DNA of 64,000 nucleotides from Synanceia verrucosa (taxonomy: Eukaryota; Chordata; Actinopteri; Perciformes; Synanceiidae): assembly GCA_029721515.1 (NCBI GenBank), contig CM056550.1, forward strand, positions 25,804,619 through 25,868,618, read 5' to 3'. Below are positions 49,301 through 60,414 of this stretch, piece by piece; position 1 is the stretch's first letter, and each line of letters begins with the position of its first letter. The notes beneath the pieces were generated by a model. The model was not told the origin of the DNA, searched no databases, and was given only the letters and a program-made list of their open reading frames with translations. A program made the translations under genes and the position numbers.

Positions 49301-50213
49301 TGGGTCCATGTGGTCCCTTCATGTCCCAAGAACACAAATTAACACCAGTTGAAGGAATAAGATTCGTTCCATGTCTTGAATCTCACCAGTTTACCTTAAC
49401 TCATATAATTGTGTCTTTTCGGCGATATGACAAGTGCAGAAATTACTGCCTTGAAAACATGGCAAACTTGTGAACTTGAGGGGAAATTTGATTCCCTTTA
49501 CTTCTTCTCGCTCTTTACGAGGATTGAGGACTGTTCACTGGTTTGCGTGAATTAATTTTACTTTTACATAGTTTTTTTTTTTTTGCTTCACTGTGAAAAA
49601 TTCATCATGTTCTTCGTGGTTGAAAACATGTTCTAAAACCCAGAAATTAGAAGACACCTGAAATCGGATCCATTTAGACAAGCAATATATTAATGTTTTG
49701 ATCTATAACAATAAATAATGAACTTGTGAATTTGAGGCTTTTACATGTCTTAAAAAATGTTGTCTTCTTGTATTGAAATGAGACTATAGTCTCTTTTGGT
49801 AGCCATCGGTGTAGATACTTTAAAGCATAAAACTTTAAAGATACTTCAGTCGTTATCACACACTGATGGGTTCAACCATGTATCTTATCAGGCTCAGTCA
49901 ATAGTCTGCATATTACTAGTGAAGTTTTACAAGACAGACTGGGTTGGGTAGTTTTATAACAATGCATCCCATTTAGGCTGGAAATGTTACTCATGAACAG
50001 AACTGTAAAGAGCTGAAGTGAAGTACCTGCTTTGGGGTATGTGGCGATGAGGAGGTCTGAGGGATCTGGACGGAAAGCACAGATCGAGTCCCAGTTGTTG
50101 GCGATGTAGCTCATGAGAGGAACTCCTTTGACAGGGATGAGAGGGAAGCGAGTAATGGAGGCGCTCGCCTTCTCAATGGCTTCGCTGTAGGAATACGCTT
50201 CTTTCTCCGACAT
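46312..50213 (-). CDS. Cytosolic sulfotransferase, SULT1 family
   Basis: Transfers sulfate from PAPS to phenols, catechols, steroids or thyroid hormone in the cytosol; the substrate cannot be predicted. Exons in transcript order: 50027-50213, 49188-49316, 48770-48867, 47986-48112, 47177-47271, 46924-47104, 46312-46424; 309 aa. The 129/98/127/95/181/113-nt pattern is that of vertebrate SULT1 genes. 5' PAPS loop YPKAGTTW (about residues 58-65), catalytic His in IIKTHLPFQL (about 122), 3'-phosphate site YVARNAKDNMVSYYYF, and RKGIVGDWKNHF near residue 271. The start is the only ATG in frame; reading further upstream needs a TTG. The N-terminal extension is some 14 residues longer than typical. 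The dimerisation motif differs from consensus. The exact paralogue is not resolved. Confidence 0.92.
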
Positions 50214-52189
50214 GACTGATGCTGCCAAAAGTTCAATTAGTCCAGGAAACCAAGAACCAGAAGCCAAAGTTGGATTGTAAAAGGGTTCTGACAAAGCAGT
50301 AGTTCTTCCTGAAGTCAGCAGCTCCTCTCTCAGCCAGCTTCAAGTCCTCTGCTATCAAACACTCACAACTGAGCTGCTTTTGTAGGTTTCCCCATAAATC
50401 TCAGTTGTCTGCAAATCTACTCTGGGTTGAGTTATCTTTGTCACCCGTTCATTATCTTGTCAACGTCATCTTGTCTCTATCTGGTTGCACATCAAGAATA
50501 TATTGGTCTGGTCTCCTCTTGAAGTAGTCCTCTGTGTTTCAGTCTCAAGCCTCTTTAACACCCGAAGAACAATCCCTCCTGACCTCCCAGCTGAAGCCTA
50601 AGTGCTTCAGTCACTCTAAAATGTGTTTCTTTTCACCCCTTTCTATCTTTGTAACCTGGCTGTCTGAGTGCTTGTCCTCCCAAGTTCTCATCTGTCCGTG
50701 ATTACTGGAACTAGGCAGACCTACACCAAAGTGCCCTTATGTAACATCCCCAGCTACGCATGAACTCCACTTTTGCTTTTGCTTAACTTCCTGCCCAGTA
50801 ATTTGAGGAAGGGACAAGGGAGGGTCCTAAGGACCCTACAGAGCATGGGGGGAAAACTATTATCACACACAGATGCACAAAAGATTGATGGGACATTTAA
50901 TCTGAGAGCTCAATATGTGAGGCTTGAATTTGAGTCAGTATTTCTTTCTTATGAAAAATAAAATGGAAACAAATAAATTTCTCTATACAAAAAGACAAAT
51001 GTTGACACTTTCCAGCTAAAACACACAGTTGAATCCAAACTTTTAAGAAGACAGAGAAAGATTTTTATAAGCTTACAAAGTAGGAACATTTAACACATAC
51101 ACACAGTTGGATGTGAAGCTGCTCTCGGTTGAGCAGTCTGTTTTGAATACACATTCCAGGAGTTCCTCTCTCAATATCCTGTTGAAGACAGAAACACTGT
51201 TTTCTCAGAAAATAAGCTCAGTGTGACAGTTGAAAAACATTTTGTGTCTTTTAAAGTGCATAACCTCATAAAATAGCCTAAATCTGACTATTACAGAAAT
51301 AAAAAGAACACTTTCTTTAAAACTCAACTTAAACTTACTTAATTCTAGATCTCATGATTGAACATTTACTTTAGATCAGATGCGTCACTGTTTCCCTGTG
51401 TGGATGGATGGTTTCTGTGTGCAGACAGTTGGGCCAGACGGACCTGAAAGTGGAAGGCATGGATCTAGACATGCAGACAGAATGTTATCAGAATAGTTTT
51501 TCTCACGCTTTCATGTTTTTTGCCTGTTCAGAGACACAGTGTACTACAATCCAGGCAGGTTTACAGCATAAATAATTTACCAGCATTTACAACATCACAT
51601 TTTCTGTTAATATTGAACAGGAACACCATAACCTTTTCTTTCCCAGCAGTAATTACAGACCTGGGAGGTACTGACACATCATTAAAAAAGTGTTTGCATT
51701 CATCACTGTCTATAGGTTCAGTATAAAATGTCAGATAGAAATACATTTTTATATATGTATATCCACATGAATCTCTTTTTGATTTAGATTAACGCAGATC
51801 GAGGATACAAGCAAGAAGTTCCTTGTCTAACTGAATGCCAAAATGTTTGTTTACATGATTTTAAACTGTGCAGTTCTGCTCCTTCACATCTGGCAGCTCA
51901 GTTTTTTTTTTCTCTCTTGGCTGATGAGCAGCTTAACCAGATGGATGCATGGAACTATTGAAGAGTGGGACAGTTTGTTTCCCACAGTCAGAGCTGGGCC
52001 ATCGGCATAAAAGCAGAAGGGAATATTTCACTGTCACCACCTTCATCCTGCACACAGCGAACCTCCCTGACAGACAAGTCTGTTTAAAAGCATTTTGTAA
52101 ATCTTAATGGTCAGCTTCTGCTCAGATCTGACTAATTCCTGGCCATTTACCTGTATATTCAAACCAGTTTAAGTTTACTCGGCTCATCA
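50214..52189. other. Spacer upstream of the sulfotransferase gene
   Basis: Must include the sulfotransferase promoter and 5' UTR (any noncoding first exon is not visible). I see no convincing exon; frames are under 70 codons. Confidence 0.5.
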
Positions 52190-52850
52190 AAGACAAGGGG
52201 AGGTCATGCCATCTGTCCAAGTCACTCTTTATGGCATTTAGGATTGAAGAAAATAAGTTTCCATAACTCCGTTAGGTTTGGGGATATCATTATGCCAAGA
52301 TAGGTAAAACCTGAGGGGGATCGTTTAAAGGGACAACTAGGAGGTGGGGATAGACCTGCTGATCCACTTAGAGGTATAATCTTTATTAACCAAAGTTAAT
52401 TTTTTATCCTGAAAAAGAGCTCAACTCCTCAATAATGGACAAATGGAGGGTATTGATAATTCAGGATCAGTTAGGAAAAATAAAATGTCATCAGCATACA
52501 TTGCAGTTTTGAAGACTGTGCCATTAATTGTTATACCATGTATATCTTGTTGTTGCCTTATAGCCTCAGCTAAAGGCTCAAGAGCCAGTGCAAAAAGCAG
52601 TGAGGACAGAAGATAACCCTGCCTTGTCCCTCTGAACAGTGAGAAGGGCGATGATCATACTGTAGTCCATTAGTTATTACACAAGCCTCTGGAGAGCCGT
52701 ACAGTGTCCTAATCCATCTATTAAAATTTCCCCTAAGCCCAAACTTCTCTAAAATGTCAAATGTCTCCATTCAACCCTGTAGAATGCATTTTCGGCATCT
52801 ATATGGCATAAGTTTTGCCATTTGTTTGTCTTGAGTGTTCTATCATGCTT
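52190..52850 (-). mobile_element. LINE (L1/Tx1-like) reverse transcriptase remnant
   Basis: On the minus strand, broken frames give METFDILEKFGLRGNFNRW, then LYGSPEACVITNGLQ, then LFRGTRQG followed by LLFALALEPLAEAIRQ, then AMYADDILFFLTDPE. These are consecutive reverse-transcriptase blocks, with the YADD active-site motif at 52488-52499. A frameshift lies between NGLQ and LFRG and a stop follows PLLRS near 52430. No endonuclease domain, 3' tail or flanking duplication was identified, so this is a degraded internal fragment. Confidence 0.8.
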
Positions 52851-53539
52851 AGTAACGTTCTTACATTAGAGAGAGATAACAATTTTGTAGAAATTATTTT
52901 TATTCTCTATGTACTTAGTCAGCTGTAAACTGTATAACTGGTTTGACAGACATTTAAAAAAAAATAATCACACCAATCTGCTGCAATAATCACTGGGTTA
53001 TTCTGCACCCATTTCTTCCAAACAGTTTATCATATTTTGATTTGTAAATACTTATGTTTGATTAATATAATATACTCTGTTATGATATTGTTCAGTACAA
53101 GTGTTTGCCATTACAAGGGACAAATTACAAATGTTCTAGTCTGAAATAATTCTACTCATGAATCTAAATGTATCAACATACTGTATGTTTCATTGCACTC
53201 TGCATTTTTCCTTCTCTAAATTGTGATTACGATGTTGCTGTTTGTTCAGAAATGATCAGCATTATCTCAGAGTCGCTTGACGAAGGCTGCATCCTCCCTT
53301 CTCCGGCTACATTCAAATATGCTGTTGTTTGAACATTTTGGGGTTAGACTTACACACGCTTTGAGGTATGAGCTCTGTGCTCTGAGCTCATTGATCCATG
53401 TTACATGTTAAAACATGATTTTTTTTAGAGCAAACAGTATTGATCCGATTGAAGGTGAGGATGACTGTGATTTAATCAACTTAGGTCCTCATCACATGAG
53501 CTTTGGTATTGTGTGCCTTGTGTCTTTAGTCCTCAGGTG

Positions 53540-53862
53540 TTTAAAAAACTAACCTCTTGAGTTATTCCATCCATCCATCCATCCATTATCTACCGCTTAT
53601 CCTCATAGGGTCGCAGTTGGGCCAATCGCTACCTCATCGCAGCCTCTTGAGTTATTAAGGACAAAAATATCTACTTCCAAAAACTTCTAAAAATAATACA
53701 GATTATTATTTTTTCTGTTTTTTTTCTGCAAATCTCTTACTACCAAACACTGAGTTATTTTCCATAAAACTAATTTTGAATGGCCGGGTATTTTTTACAG
53801 TAGTTTTTGGAAGTGGATATATCTTTGTCCTTAATGACTCAAAAAGGTAGTAATTTTTTTCA
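53540..53862. mobile_element. MITE-like element with long terminal inverted repeats
   Basis: The left arm (about 53647-53690: TTGAGTTATTAAGGAC...ACTTCCAAAAAC) is matched in reverse complement by 53803-53845 (TTGAGTCATTAAGGAC...CACTTCCAAAAAC), roughly 40 bases with a few mismatches. The outer left end continues before the inserted segment at 53567-53656 (AACTAACCTC versus ACTACCTTT on the right). No coding capacity. Confidence 0.6.
53567..53642 (-). mobile_element. Short 5'-truncated retroposon with (CCAT)n tail and 14-bp target duplication
   Basis: 76 bases flanked by the direct repeat CCTCTTGAGTTATT at 53553-53566 and 53643-53656. On the minus strand it ends in ACCCTATGAGGATAAGCGG and a short (ATGG)n tail, the same 3' end as the SINE-like element at 55010-55354. 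It has inserted into the left arm of the inverted-repeat element. Confidence 0.75.
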
Positions 53863-54998
53863 ATGTGTTTTATTGCTCTATTAGAAACATTTAAATTTGA
53901 ATTCTGAAATTTGTCAGTAGAGAGGCTTTCTTACAAAAATTGTGCCATATGCACTAACACAGCCAAAATGATGCCCAGGTGAAGAGGAAAAATGTGCTCC
54001 AATGGACAAAAAATTTTCATAGTGATACATGAGGGTTACACACAATCAGGTGGGAGAGAAATAAAAGGGTGGGGAATGAAGAAACACATTTGTACAGACT
54101 TATCATGTGATGTTTATGAGCAGCTACTATCTTGGCCGCTTGCTCTCTGAGTCCTTCCTGCAGTTCTGAATAAAAGCCCATGTCTTCCTACCCTTTAGTT
54201 TCCCTTTGTGCATTTTGATCACTGTCATCCTTTTCCCCTTGATCACTCCTGCAAGTATGTCTTCATTCCCTACCCAAGTATGTCTTCATTCCTTAGCCGT
54301 TTATCTACATTTATGCAATGGTGGAAATGGGTACAGTGAAGGTTATAAAGTTTTGCAGTACAAAGCCAATAACAAATGTCTCATCAGGTTACCTGTCTTT
54401 TGTAAATCTTACCCTCATCCCTCCCATCCGATTGTGTGTAAAGATACGTGGCACGCAATACCAAAGTTCATGTGATAAGGACCTAAGTTGATTCAATCAC
54501 ACCCCTGAGTCATTTTCACCTTCAATCCAACAAATTGATACTGTTTGTAGTAAAAATAATTGGTTTTTTGCAATCATTGATGCTATATGGATAGATAAGT
54601 TGATTTCTTGACCTCTCTGTTTTTCTTGATGAAATCATGAAATGCTTTAACAGCCATGAGGAGTTATGCAGCTCCTTGCAGAGGTGAACAAAAGGTTCCA
54701 TGAGATCTACAGGCAACAAAAAATCTAATTTGTACTCCGGATTTGTTCCAGCTTATTTATGAGGTGAGCCCTATTTCACTTCAAATTATGTTACTTTTTC
54801 CATTTGACACAACTGGGCCCATATAAAACTTGTGAAAATGTGAAATTTTTGTTGATAATAAAACCATTTACTGTTATCAGTTGTCACAAACTTAAAAATG
54901 AGGAATTTCTGTTAAATTTATAATAAGACATTATCTCAAAGAAAATTCAACAAGTGTCTTTTGTTTTTTTATATAGGAATTGTGCAATATTTTTGGAC

Positions 54999-55365
54999 AT
55001 GATTGTGACGGGGGTGGTGCAGTGGTTAGCACTGTTGCCTCACAGCAAGAAGGTACCGGGTTTGATTCCATTCTGTGTGAAGTTTGCATGTTCTTCCCAT
55101 GTCTGCGTGGGTTCTCTCCACGTACTCCGGCTTCCTCCCACCATCCAAGAGCATGCATGGGGATTAGGTTAATTGGTTAGTTTAAACTGACTGTAGGTGT
55201 AAATGTGAGTGTGAATGGTTGTCTGTCTCTATGTGTCCTGTGATGAACTGGCGACTTGTGCAGGGTGTACCCTGCCTTTCACCATAAGATAGCTGGGATA
55301 AGCTCCTATGATAACCCTATGAGGATAAGTGGAAGAAAATAGATGGATGGATGGATGATTGTGAC
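54999..55365 (+). mobile_element. tRNA-headed SINE-like element with target-site duplication
   Basis: A 345-base element (55010-55354) flanked by ATGATTGTGAC at 54999-55009 and 55355-55365. The head has RNA polymerase III-like boxes: TGGTTAGCACTG (A box-like) and GGGTTTGATTCC (B box-like). It ends in ACCCTATGAGGATAAGTGG plus an ATGG-repeat tail. Part of the tail overlaps the duplication, so the right boundary is uncertain by a few bases. Confidence 0.75.
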
Positions 55366-55525
55366 AGCTCCATTCCGTGTATTTTCTCTGTACACTCCGG
55401 CTTCCTCCCACCATCCAAAGACATGCATGCAGGTCAACTGGCTAATCTAAATTGCCCGTAGTTGTGTATGTGGGTGTGAATGTTTGTCTGTGTTGTCTGT
55501 GCCCTGCAATGAACTGATGTGGAGA
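55366..55525 (+). repeat. Partial older copy of the SINE-like element
   Basis: Contains ACTCCGGCTTCCTCCCACCA and TCCAAAGACATGCATG, which match the body of the element just upstream at about 55122-55160, followed by the same GTGTGAATG and TGTCTGT phrases. It lacks the tRNA-like head and the (ATGG)n end. Same orientation as its neighbour. Confidence 0.65.
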
Positions 55526-55542
55526 CCTTTTTGCTTAGGGGA

Positions 55543-55546
<4 letters not shown>

Positions 55547-55610
<64 letters not shown>

Positions 55611-55765
55611 TATATATACATACATATATACATATATGTATGTATATATATACATACATATATGTATATATGTATGTATATATATACATACATATATACA
55701 TATATGAATATATATATATACATATACATATATATATATGTATATATATATATGTATATATGCAT
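55547..55765. repeat. TA / TATG / TACA microsatellite
   Basis: About 220 bases of alternating (TA)n with TATGTATG and TACATACA blocks; strongly self-complementary and able to fold. Open frames rich in Tyr and Ile on both strands here are artefacts of the repeat. Confidence 0.95.
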
Positions 55766-55769
55766 TTTT

Positions 55770-56232
55770 TATTAACATTTATATTGTTTTTGATGTTTTC
55801 CTTGCACTAGTCTGAAACACAGACTGTACTGTCTGATAGCAGAGAAACCGGTCAGTGTTGGACTGTCTCAGAAATTGTAAAGAAATGTTCGTCTCTTTTA
55901 CTGGTTTTACGGTAAAATTACCTTTGAAACGGAAGTTGCCGTGACAACTTCCTTGGTAACAAAGACAAGCTTGCTTAATGCTTTTCGGTGTTTAGCTTAT
56001 TTAGCTAGCTGAATGTACCTGTGGAAAACGTTGAAATTGCTAATTTCATTTCAACGTCGTTTTATTCTGGAAATTCGTGGTGTGAACAAGTAGCGAGCAA
56101 CGTAGGAAAAATATTTTTGTATACACACCGTAAAGGCAACGCTAACTGCAATGCTAACGTTAGCTTGCTATGTTATCAGCCGATTCACGTTATACTTTGC
56201 ACTGACTGACCACACCATGTTTATTTGATGAA
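55770..56232. promoter_or_regulatory. Upstream and 5' UTR region of the tectonic gene
   Basis: The stretch before the start codon at 56233 contains several in-frame stops and TTAGCTT/GCTAACG-type sequence often seen at fish housekeeping promoters. No TATA box is evident. An unrelated 62-codon frame at 56021 has no family similarity. Confidence 0.4.
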
Positions 56233-59200
56233 ATGAATTTCCTCTGGTGGTGTCGTAAAGTTCAGATTTTCGTCGTCTTGTGTGGACTTTTGGCCCATGC
56301 AGCCTCAGAATCAGAGGTGCCATCCACCACCACCCCCAGCACCGTAGATGGGGAGCCTCTCACCTCAGCAACTCCTGCTCCGGGCGGCACAGCGGCCGTG
56401 GACTCCACCAGTGCTAACACCACTGAGGTGGTCACAATGGACTCCACTGAAGACCCGATGGCATCTACAATGCCGACTGTGTCTGAAGCTGCCACTGTGG
56501 TCACTGAAGCTGCCCCTGCGACCACCGTCCAACCTCCGATGACCTCAGAGGGTATCTTACAGCACACCTGAGAGTTTTCTTGTTAAGTTTCCTCTGTGTA
56601 GCAGTCTTTTGTTTGTCAGGCCAAATAAGCGTCTTACACTTGTTTTATGGTTTGATAAACAGCGGTGCCACATGATCCATCAACCTGTCATCTGTTTTAG
56701 GTGCAACACGTCGCTTTAGTAGTTTGTGTAAAAACCATAGACTGTAAAAACATGTTTTAGTTTGCACTTTCTTTTGTTATGCCAGTTACCTGTTGTAATA
56801 GGTGAATGACTATTAATGCTTCTTCAGATCCTGACCGAGACTGTTAGTTAAAGCTTCTTTGGAAAATATTAGTGTAGATTTCAGTGTATAGTTTCAACCT
56901 AACATCTATTTCCAGTTATATTTCTTTTTTCCTTTTTACTGAATTATTTTTTGATTGTGCAGTGATAAGACATTTGTACCAATAGATCTAAATCAAATTT
57001 AGAATTAGATCTAAGCTCACATTTTTTTAATTATCATTTCTGCATAGAAGTTTAAAGTAACAAAATGTTGTTTCTCATGGACTGAGGTGCGAAACAATAG
57101 CTACATGCCTCAGATTACGGCAATGTGTACAATAAATTAAAAAAAAAAAAACAAACTGATGTTGTCCTAATTGTCTGACACCTGATTTTTCTGTTGTTGT
57201 CCAGGTTGTCTCTGTGATTTAACCTCTGATTTCTGTGACATTGGCTGCTGTTGTGACACAATTGATTGTGGTATTTCGAACTTGAGTACTGTCTTCACCG
57301 GATGTCCGCAGAAAGCCTTGTAAGTCTTCTGTATAGAAGAAAGTTATAGCACATATATGATTTATGTGCACATATAGCACATAAATCTTAAACTACTGAA
57401 ATGATGATTGATTTATTGATTTATTTTTACAGACCAGGAGTTTGCATCGAGAAATGGCTGATGTTCAGAGCTAATGTGGATTCATCTCTTGTCACTGTGA
57501 CTGACTCCTTGTTTTGTGTCCAGCCTGAAGGTCGGTAGATGTATTAAGAATATATTTATTTAAAAGGAGTCAACAATCATCAGTGCAGAGAAATCACTGT
57601 TCAAGAATGAATGACCAACACATCAATATCTCCCACTAATGCCATTAAAAATCTGCATCTTTTAACAGTTAATTCTCCCCAGGCCCTCCCAGCTCGACTG
57701 CAGTATCTAGCTTTAGGAGACTCATACCACTTCTCGTCACCAGCACCTACAAGCATCAGCCACAGCCGAGACTTTTACAGGGTAAACAGATCACAGTATT
57801 TTATCTGAAGTACTACAAGTAATATAATTTTAGACTGTATCATAGAGAGTATATTTCTTAAATGCGTAATTCATTTTTGTAGGTTGACGATGTCATCCAG
57901 ACATATTTCTCCAGCTCGTCCGTGCAAGGTGTCCTTCATCAGCCGTCTCCAGGGCCTGCTGCTTCATTCTGTATCAACCGCAACCCTGCAAGTAAGTTCA
58001 TACCGAATGAAGGATGTTACCGTTGCGTGTGGCAGTGAAGCAGGCTTTCACTGATCGTTTTGTCAGACACTTCCTCTCGTTAGAATGAGCAGTCCATCTC
58101 ACGTCACTCTCTCAGTGTTCCAGTAACAGCAAAATGACATGAAATCTTATTTTTCCAGAACACCCCTTTATTTCCCTGAATGATATCCAGCTGTTTTGTA
58201 CATTTGTGCTTTGTTTTTCTGAAACAAACAACAAAAACTGCTTAAGCAGATATTGCATTACCTCAACCACATTAACCATTATAAGCGTTCTTCTGCTTGC
58301 AGAGTTCTTGAGGTCTGTGTCTCTGTCATGTACCCACATGTTGACTCCTCAGTCGTGCACCACAGACCCAAATCTCAACGCCCACTCCTACTTCTCTGAC
58401 CTGAGCCTTATCAAGGTCAGCAAGTCTGCATGTACTAAATGTTTTTTGTTAACAATTATTGGTAAGAATTTCACAGATAGACTAACATCAATAGTTTTAA
58501 TTTCAGATTCCAATGGTCAAGGCTGCACAAGTGTCAGACTTTCTGGTAAGTTGATGATTGCACATAGAGCGCTAAAATCAGTCTATGTGCCTGTAGGTAG
58601 AGTTAATGCCATTCAAAGACATGTTCCTTCCAAAGCAAAGTGCTGTACTAACCCTTGTTTCAGATCCCAGTTACTCCACTGTCTAACTGGCCAACACCAA
58701 GTGAACAAAACAAATCATGCATCAATGTGGTAAAAAATGTGAGTAGGTGAAAAGTTGTGATTTTTCTTTTCTACCCACCTACCCATTTCTTCAATCACAC
58801 ATTTGTCAAACTGCATTTTTCTTTTCCTGATTCTCTTGTAGGTGGAGTTTGTTATAGGATACACGGCCAGAGGGGAACTTACGTATGCAACAGTGAACAT
58901 AGTTTTTACTGATGCGGCTCCAAATCAGTTGCTGTTGCAGACACACTCTGTAAAGTTCCAGGTAGCCTGTCAAACATACATATTTTCATCACTAAATAAA
59001 CTCAAGGATTCAAACACTACGATTAAATCCATTAATGTCATTTTTCAGCTGGTTAAACCCAGCCCCACACCAGAAGGGGCTACTGTTGGACTCAGAGTGG
59101 GATCTCCCGTCATTGGTCGCTTTGATGGAGAGGTGAACCCTGTATCCTCACAAACATCACAAATTTTCAGTGATTGTTGCATTTATCCCATTAACTTTGG

Positions 59201-60204
59201 GTCGATCATGAGTCATGGGTCCTTGACGGTGAGTTAGCTCACTACTCTGGCGGTGTCACAGAGTGGGGAGTGCTCTTTTGACCCCCGCATACGAGCATTC
59301 ATCCTCTTCACACACAACACCATCACTGGCTGCACATTCAGGTGAGTACGCTATTTTGCGTTGCCTCTATCATCTAATTTGAACAGATGCTTTTTATGTA
59401 AAGAGTAGTATATTTTATTTAGTCTTCCATGTGGCATTTCACTCTTCATTTTCTGTTTAGTTCCCCAGCTAGTGATTGTTCAGAGCTGCGTTCCCAGATT
59501 TATGGGCTCTTGAGGGGATTGGCTACTCCTGATGTGATCGCCATGAACTCTGGCTCAAAACCAGACTGGACGAGAGTCATCACCCAGGAGTGTCCAGTCA
59601 GTCCACAGGTACATCTGAATCAGGGATTTATAGCATTTAAGAAAATAACACTGAGCATTATGTTTTTGGATTATCTGTAATTCATATTTATATCCTTGTG
59701 TTCCTCCTATTTACAGTCATTTATTTTGCTCCCTCTCACAGGAAACGTGTGAATCAGGCTGCGTCCTCCCCAACTCTCTCTCAATCCGTGTACTGTGGGC
59801 CCGCCAGGGTCCGTTAGACCTTTCCCAGAACTACATCCTGGGGGTCAAATACCTTTTCCAGTGTCAACATTTCAAGGTGGGCACATAAACTCACTGTGAG
59901 GCCAGCATCATTCTTCTTTTCTGCGCAACACGTATCTTTGAAAATGTTGTTCTTACAGTGTCCTGTGTCGTCCCCCATCACTCTAACCACTGAGGTGACG
60001 TTTGTCGACACTACCGTTTACCCAGAACCACCCCGGGGGTCGCCTCAGCCTAACTGGAAGTTTCCATTTGGTTTCTTCACTGGAGGCACTGCTGAGCTGG
60101 ATGGGCACTTTGTCATTAGCAGCGGTGTCACTGAGAAGGTCACATGGAGTTTAAGGCTGTTCACAGTAATGTTGCTAACAGGATTAGAATGCTTCACTCA
60201 GTAG
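56233..60204 (+). CDS. tctn3: Tectonic family ciliary transition-zone protein, TCTN3-like
   Basis: Tectonics belong to the MKS/B9 complex gating the ciliary transition zone and influence Hedgehog signalling. Fourteen exons: 56233-56551, 57205-57319, 57433-57530, 57669-57781, 57883-57991, 58303-58415, 58507-58545, 58664-58729, 58842-58961, 59049-59141, 59238-59341, 59461-59608, 59742-59876, 59959-60204; 605 aa. Signal peptide (IFVVLCGLLAHAAS), Ser/Thr/Pro-rich stalk to about residue 105, Cys-rich start CLCDLTSDFCDIGCCCD, then LWARQGPLDLSQNYILGVKY, VTFVDTTVYPEPPRG, WKFPFGFF, and a hydrophobic C-terminal segment. The PPRG and WKxPFxFF region plus C-terminal anchor fit TCTN3 better than TCTN1 as I recall them. 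Exon 10 could also end at 59132, dropping three residues. Confidence 0.88.
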
Positions 60205-60414
60205 TCGGACAGCTAACGGCGGAGGAGGCAGGAGCTTTAAATGCCTCTCATCTTGAGCTGAGTTGTTTATGAAATAATATTTACTTTGTAACATTATTTT
60301 GTTGTGCTTTTTTAACAACACATCCCTTGGAAAACATACAAATACCTTAATTTATTCTTTTGTACATTTTCAGGAATACATACGTTTTTACAAGACATTG
60401 TACGGCTCATCATT
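60205..60414. other. Short spacer between convergent tectonic and mto1 genes
   Basis: 210 bases separate the two stop codons. TTTATT at 60353-60358 (AATAAA on minus) is the likely mto1 poly(A) signal. No AATAAA was seen for the plus-strand gene here, so its transcript may run into mto1. Confidence 0.55.

Noticed and set aside
50214..50294. Upstream extension of the sulfotransferase starting SEPFYNPTL
   Set aside because: The apparent start is a TTG, not ATG; the first ATG in frame is at 50213.
55434..55810. Tyr/Ile-repeat proteins on both strands
   Set aside because: Artefacts of the TA/TATG microsatellite, which is open in many frames.
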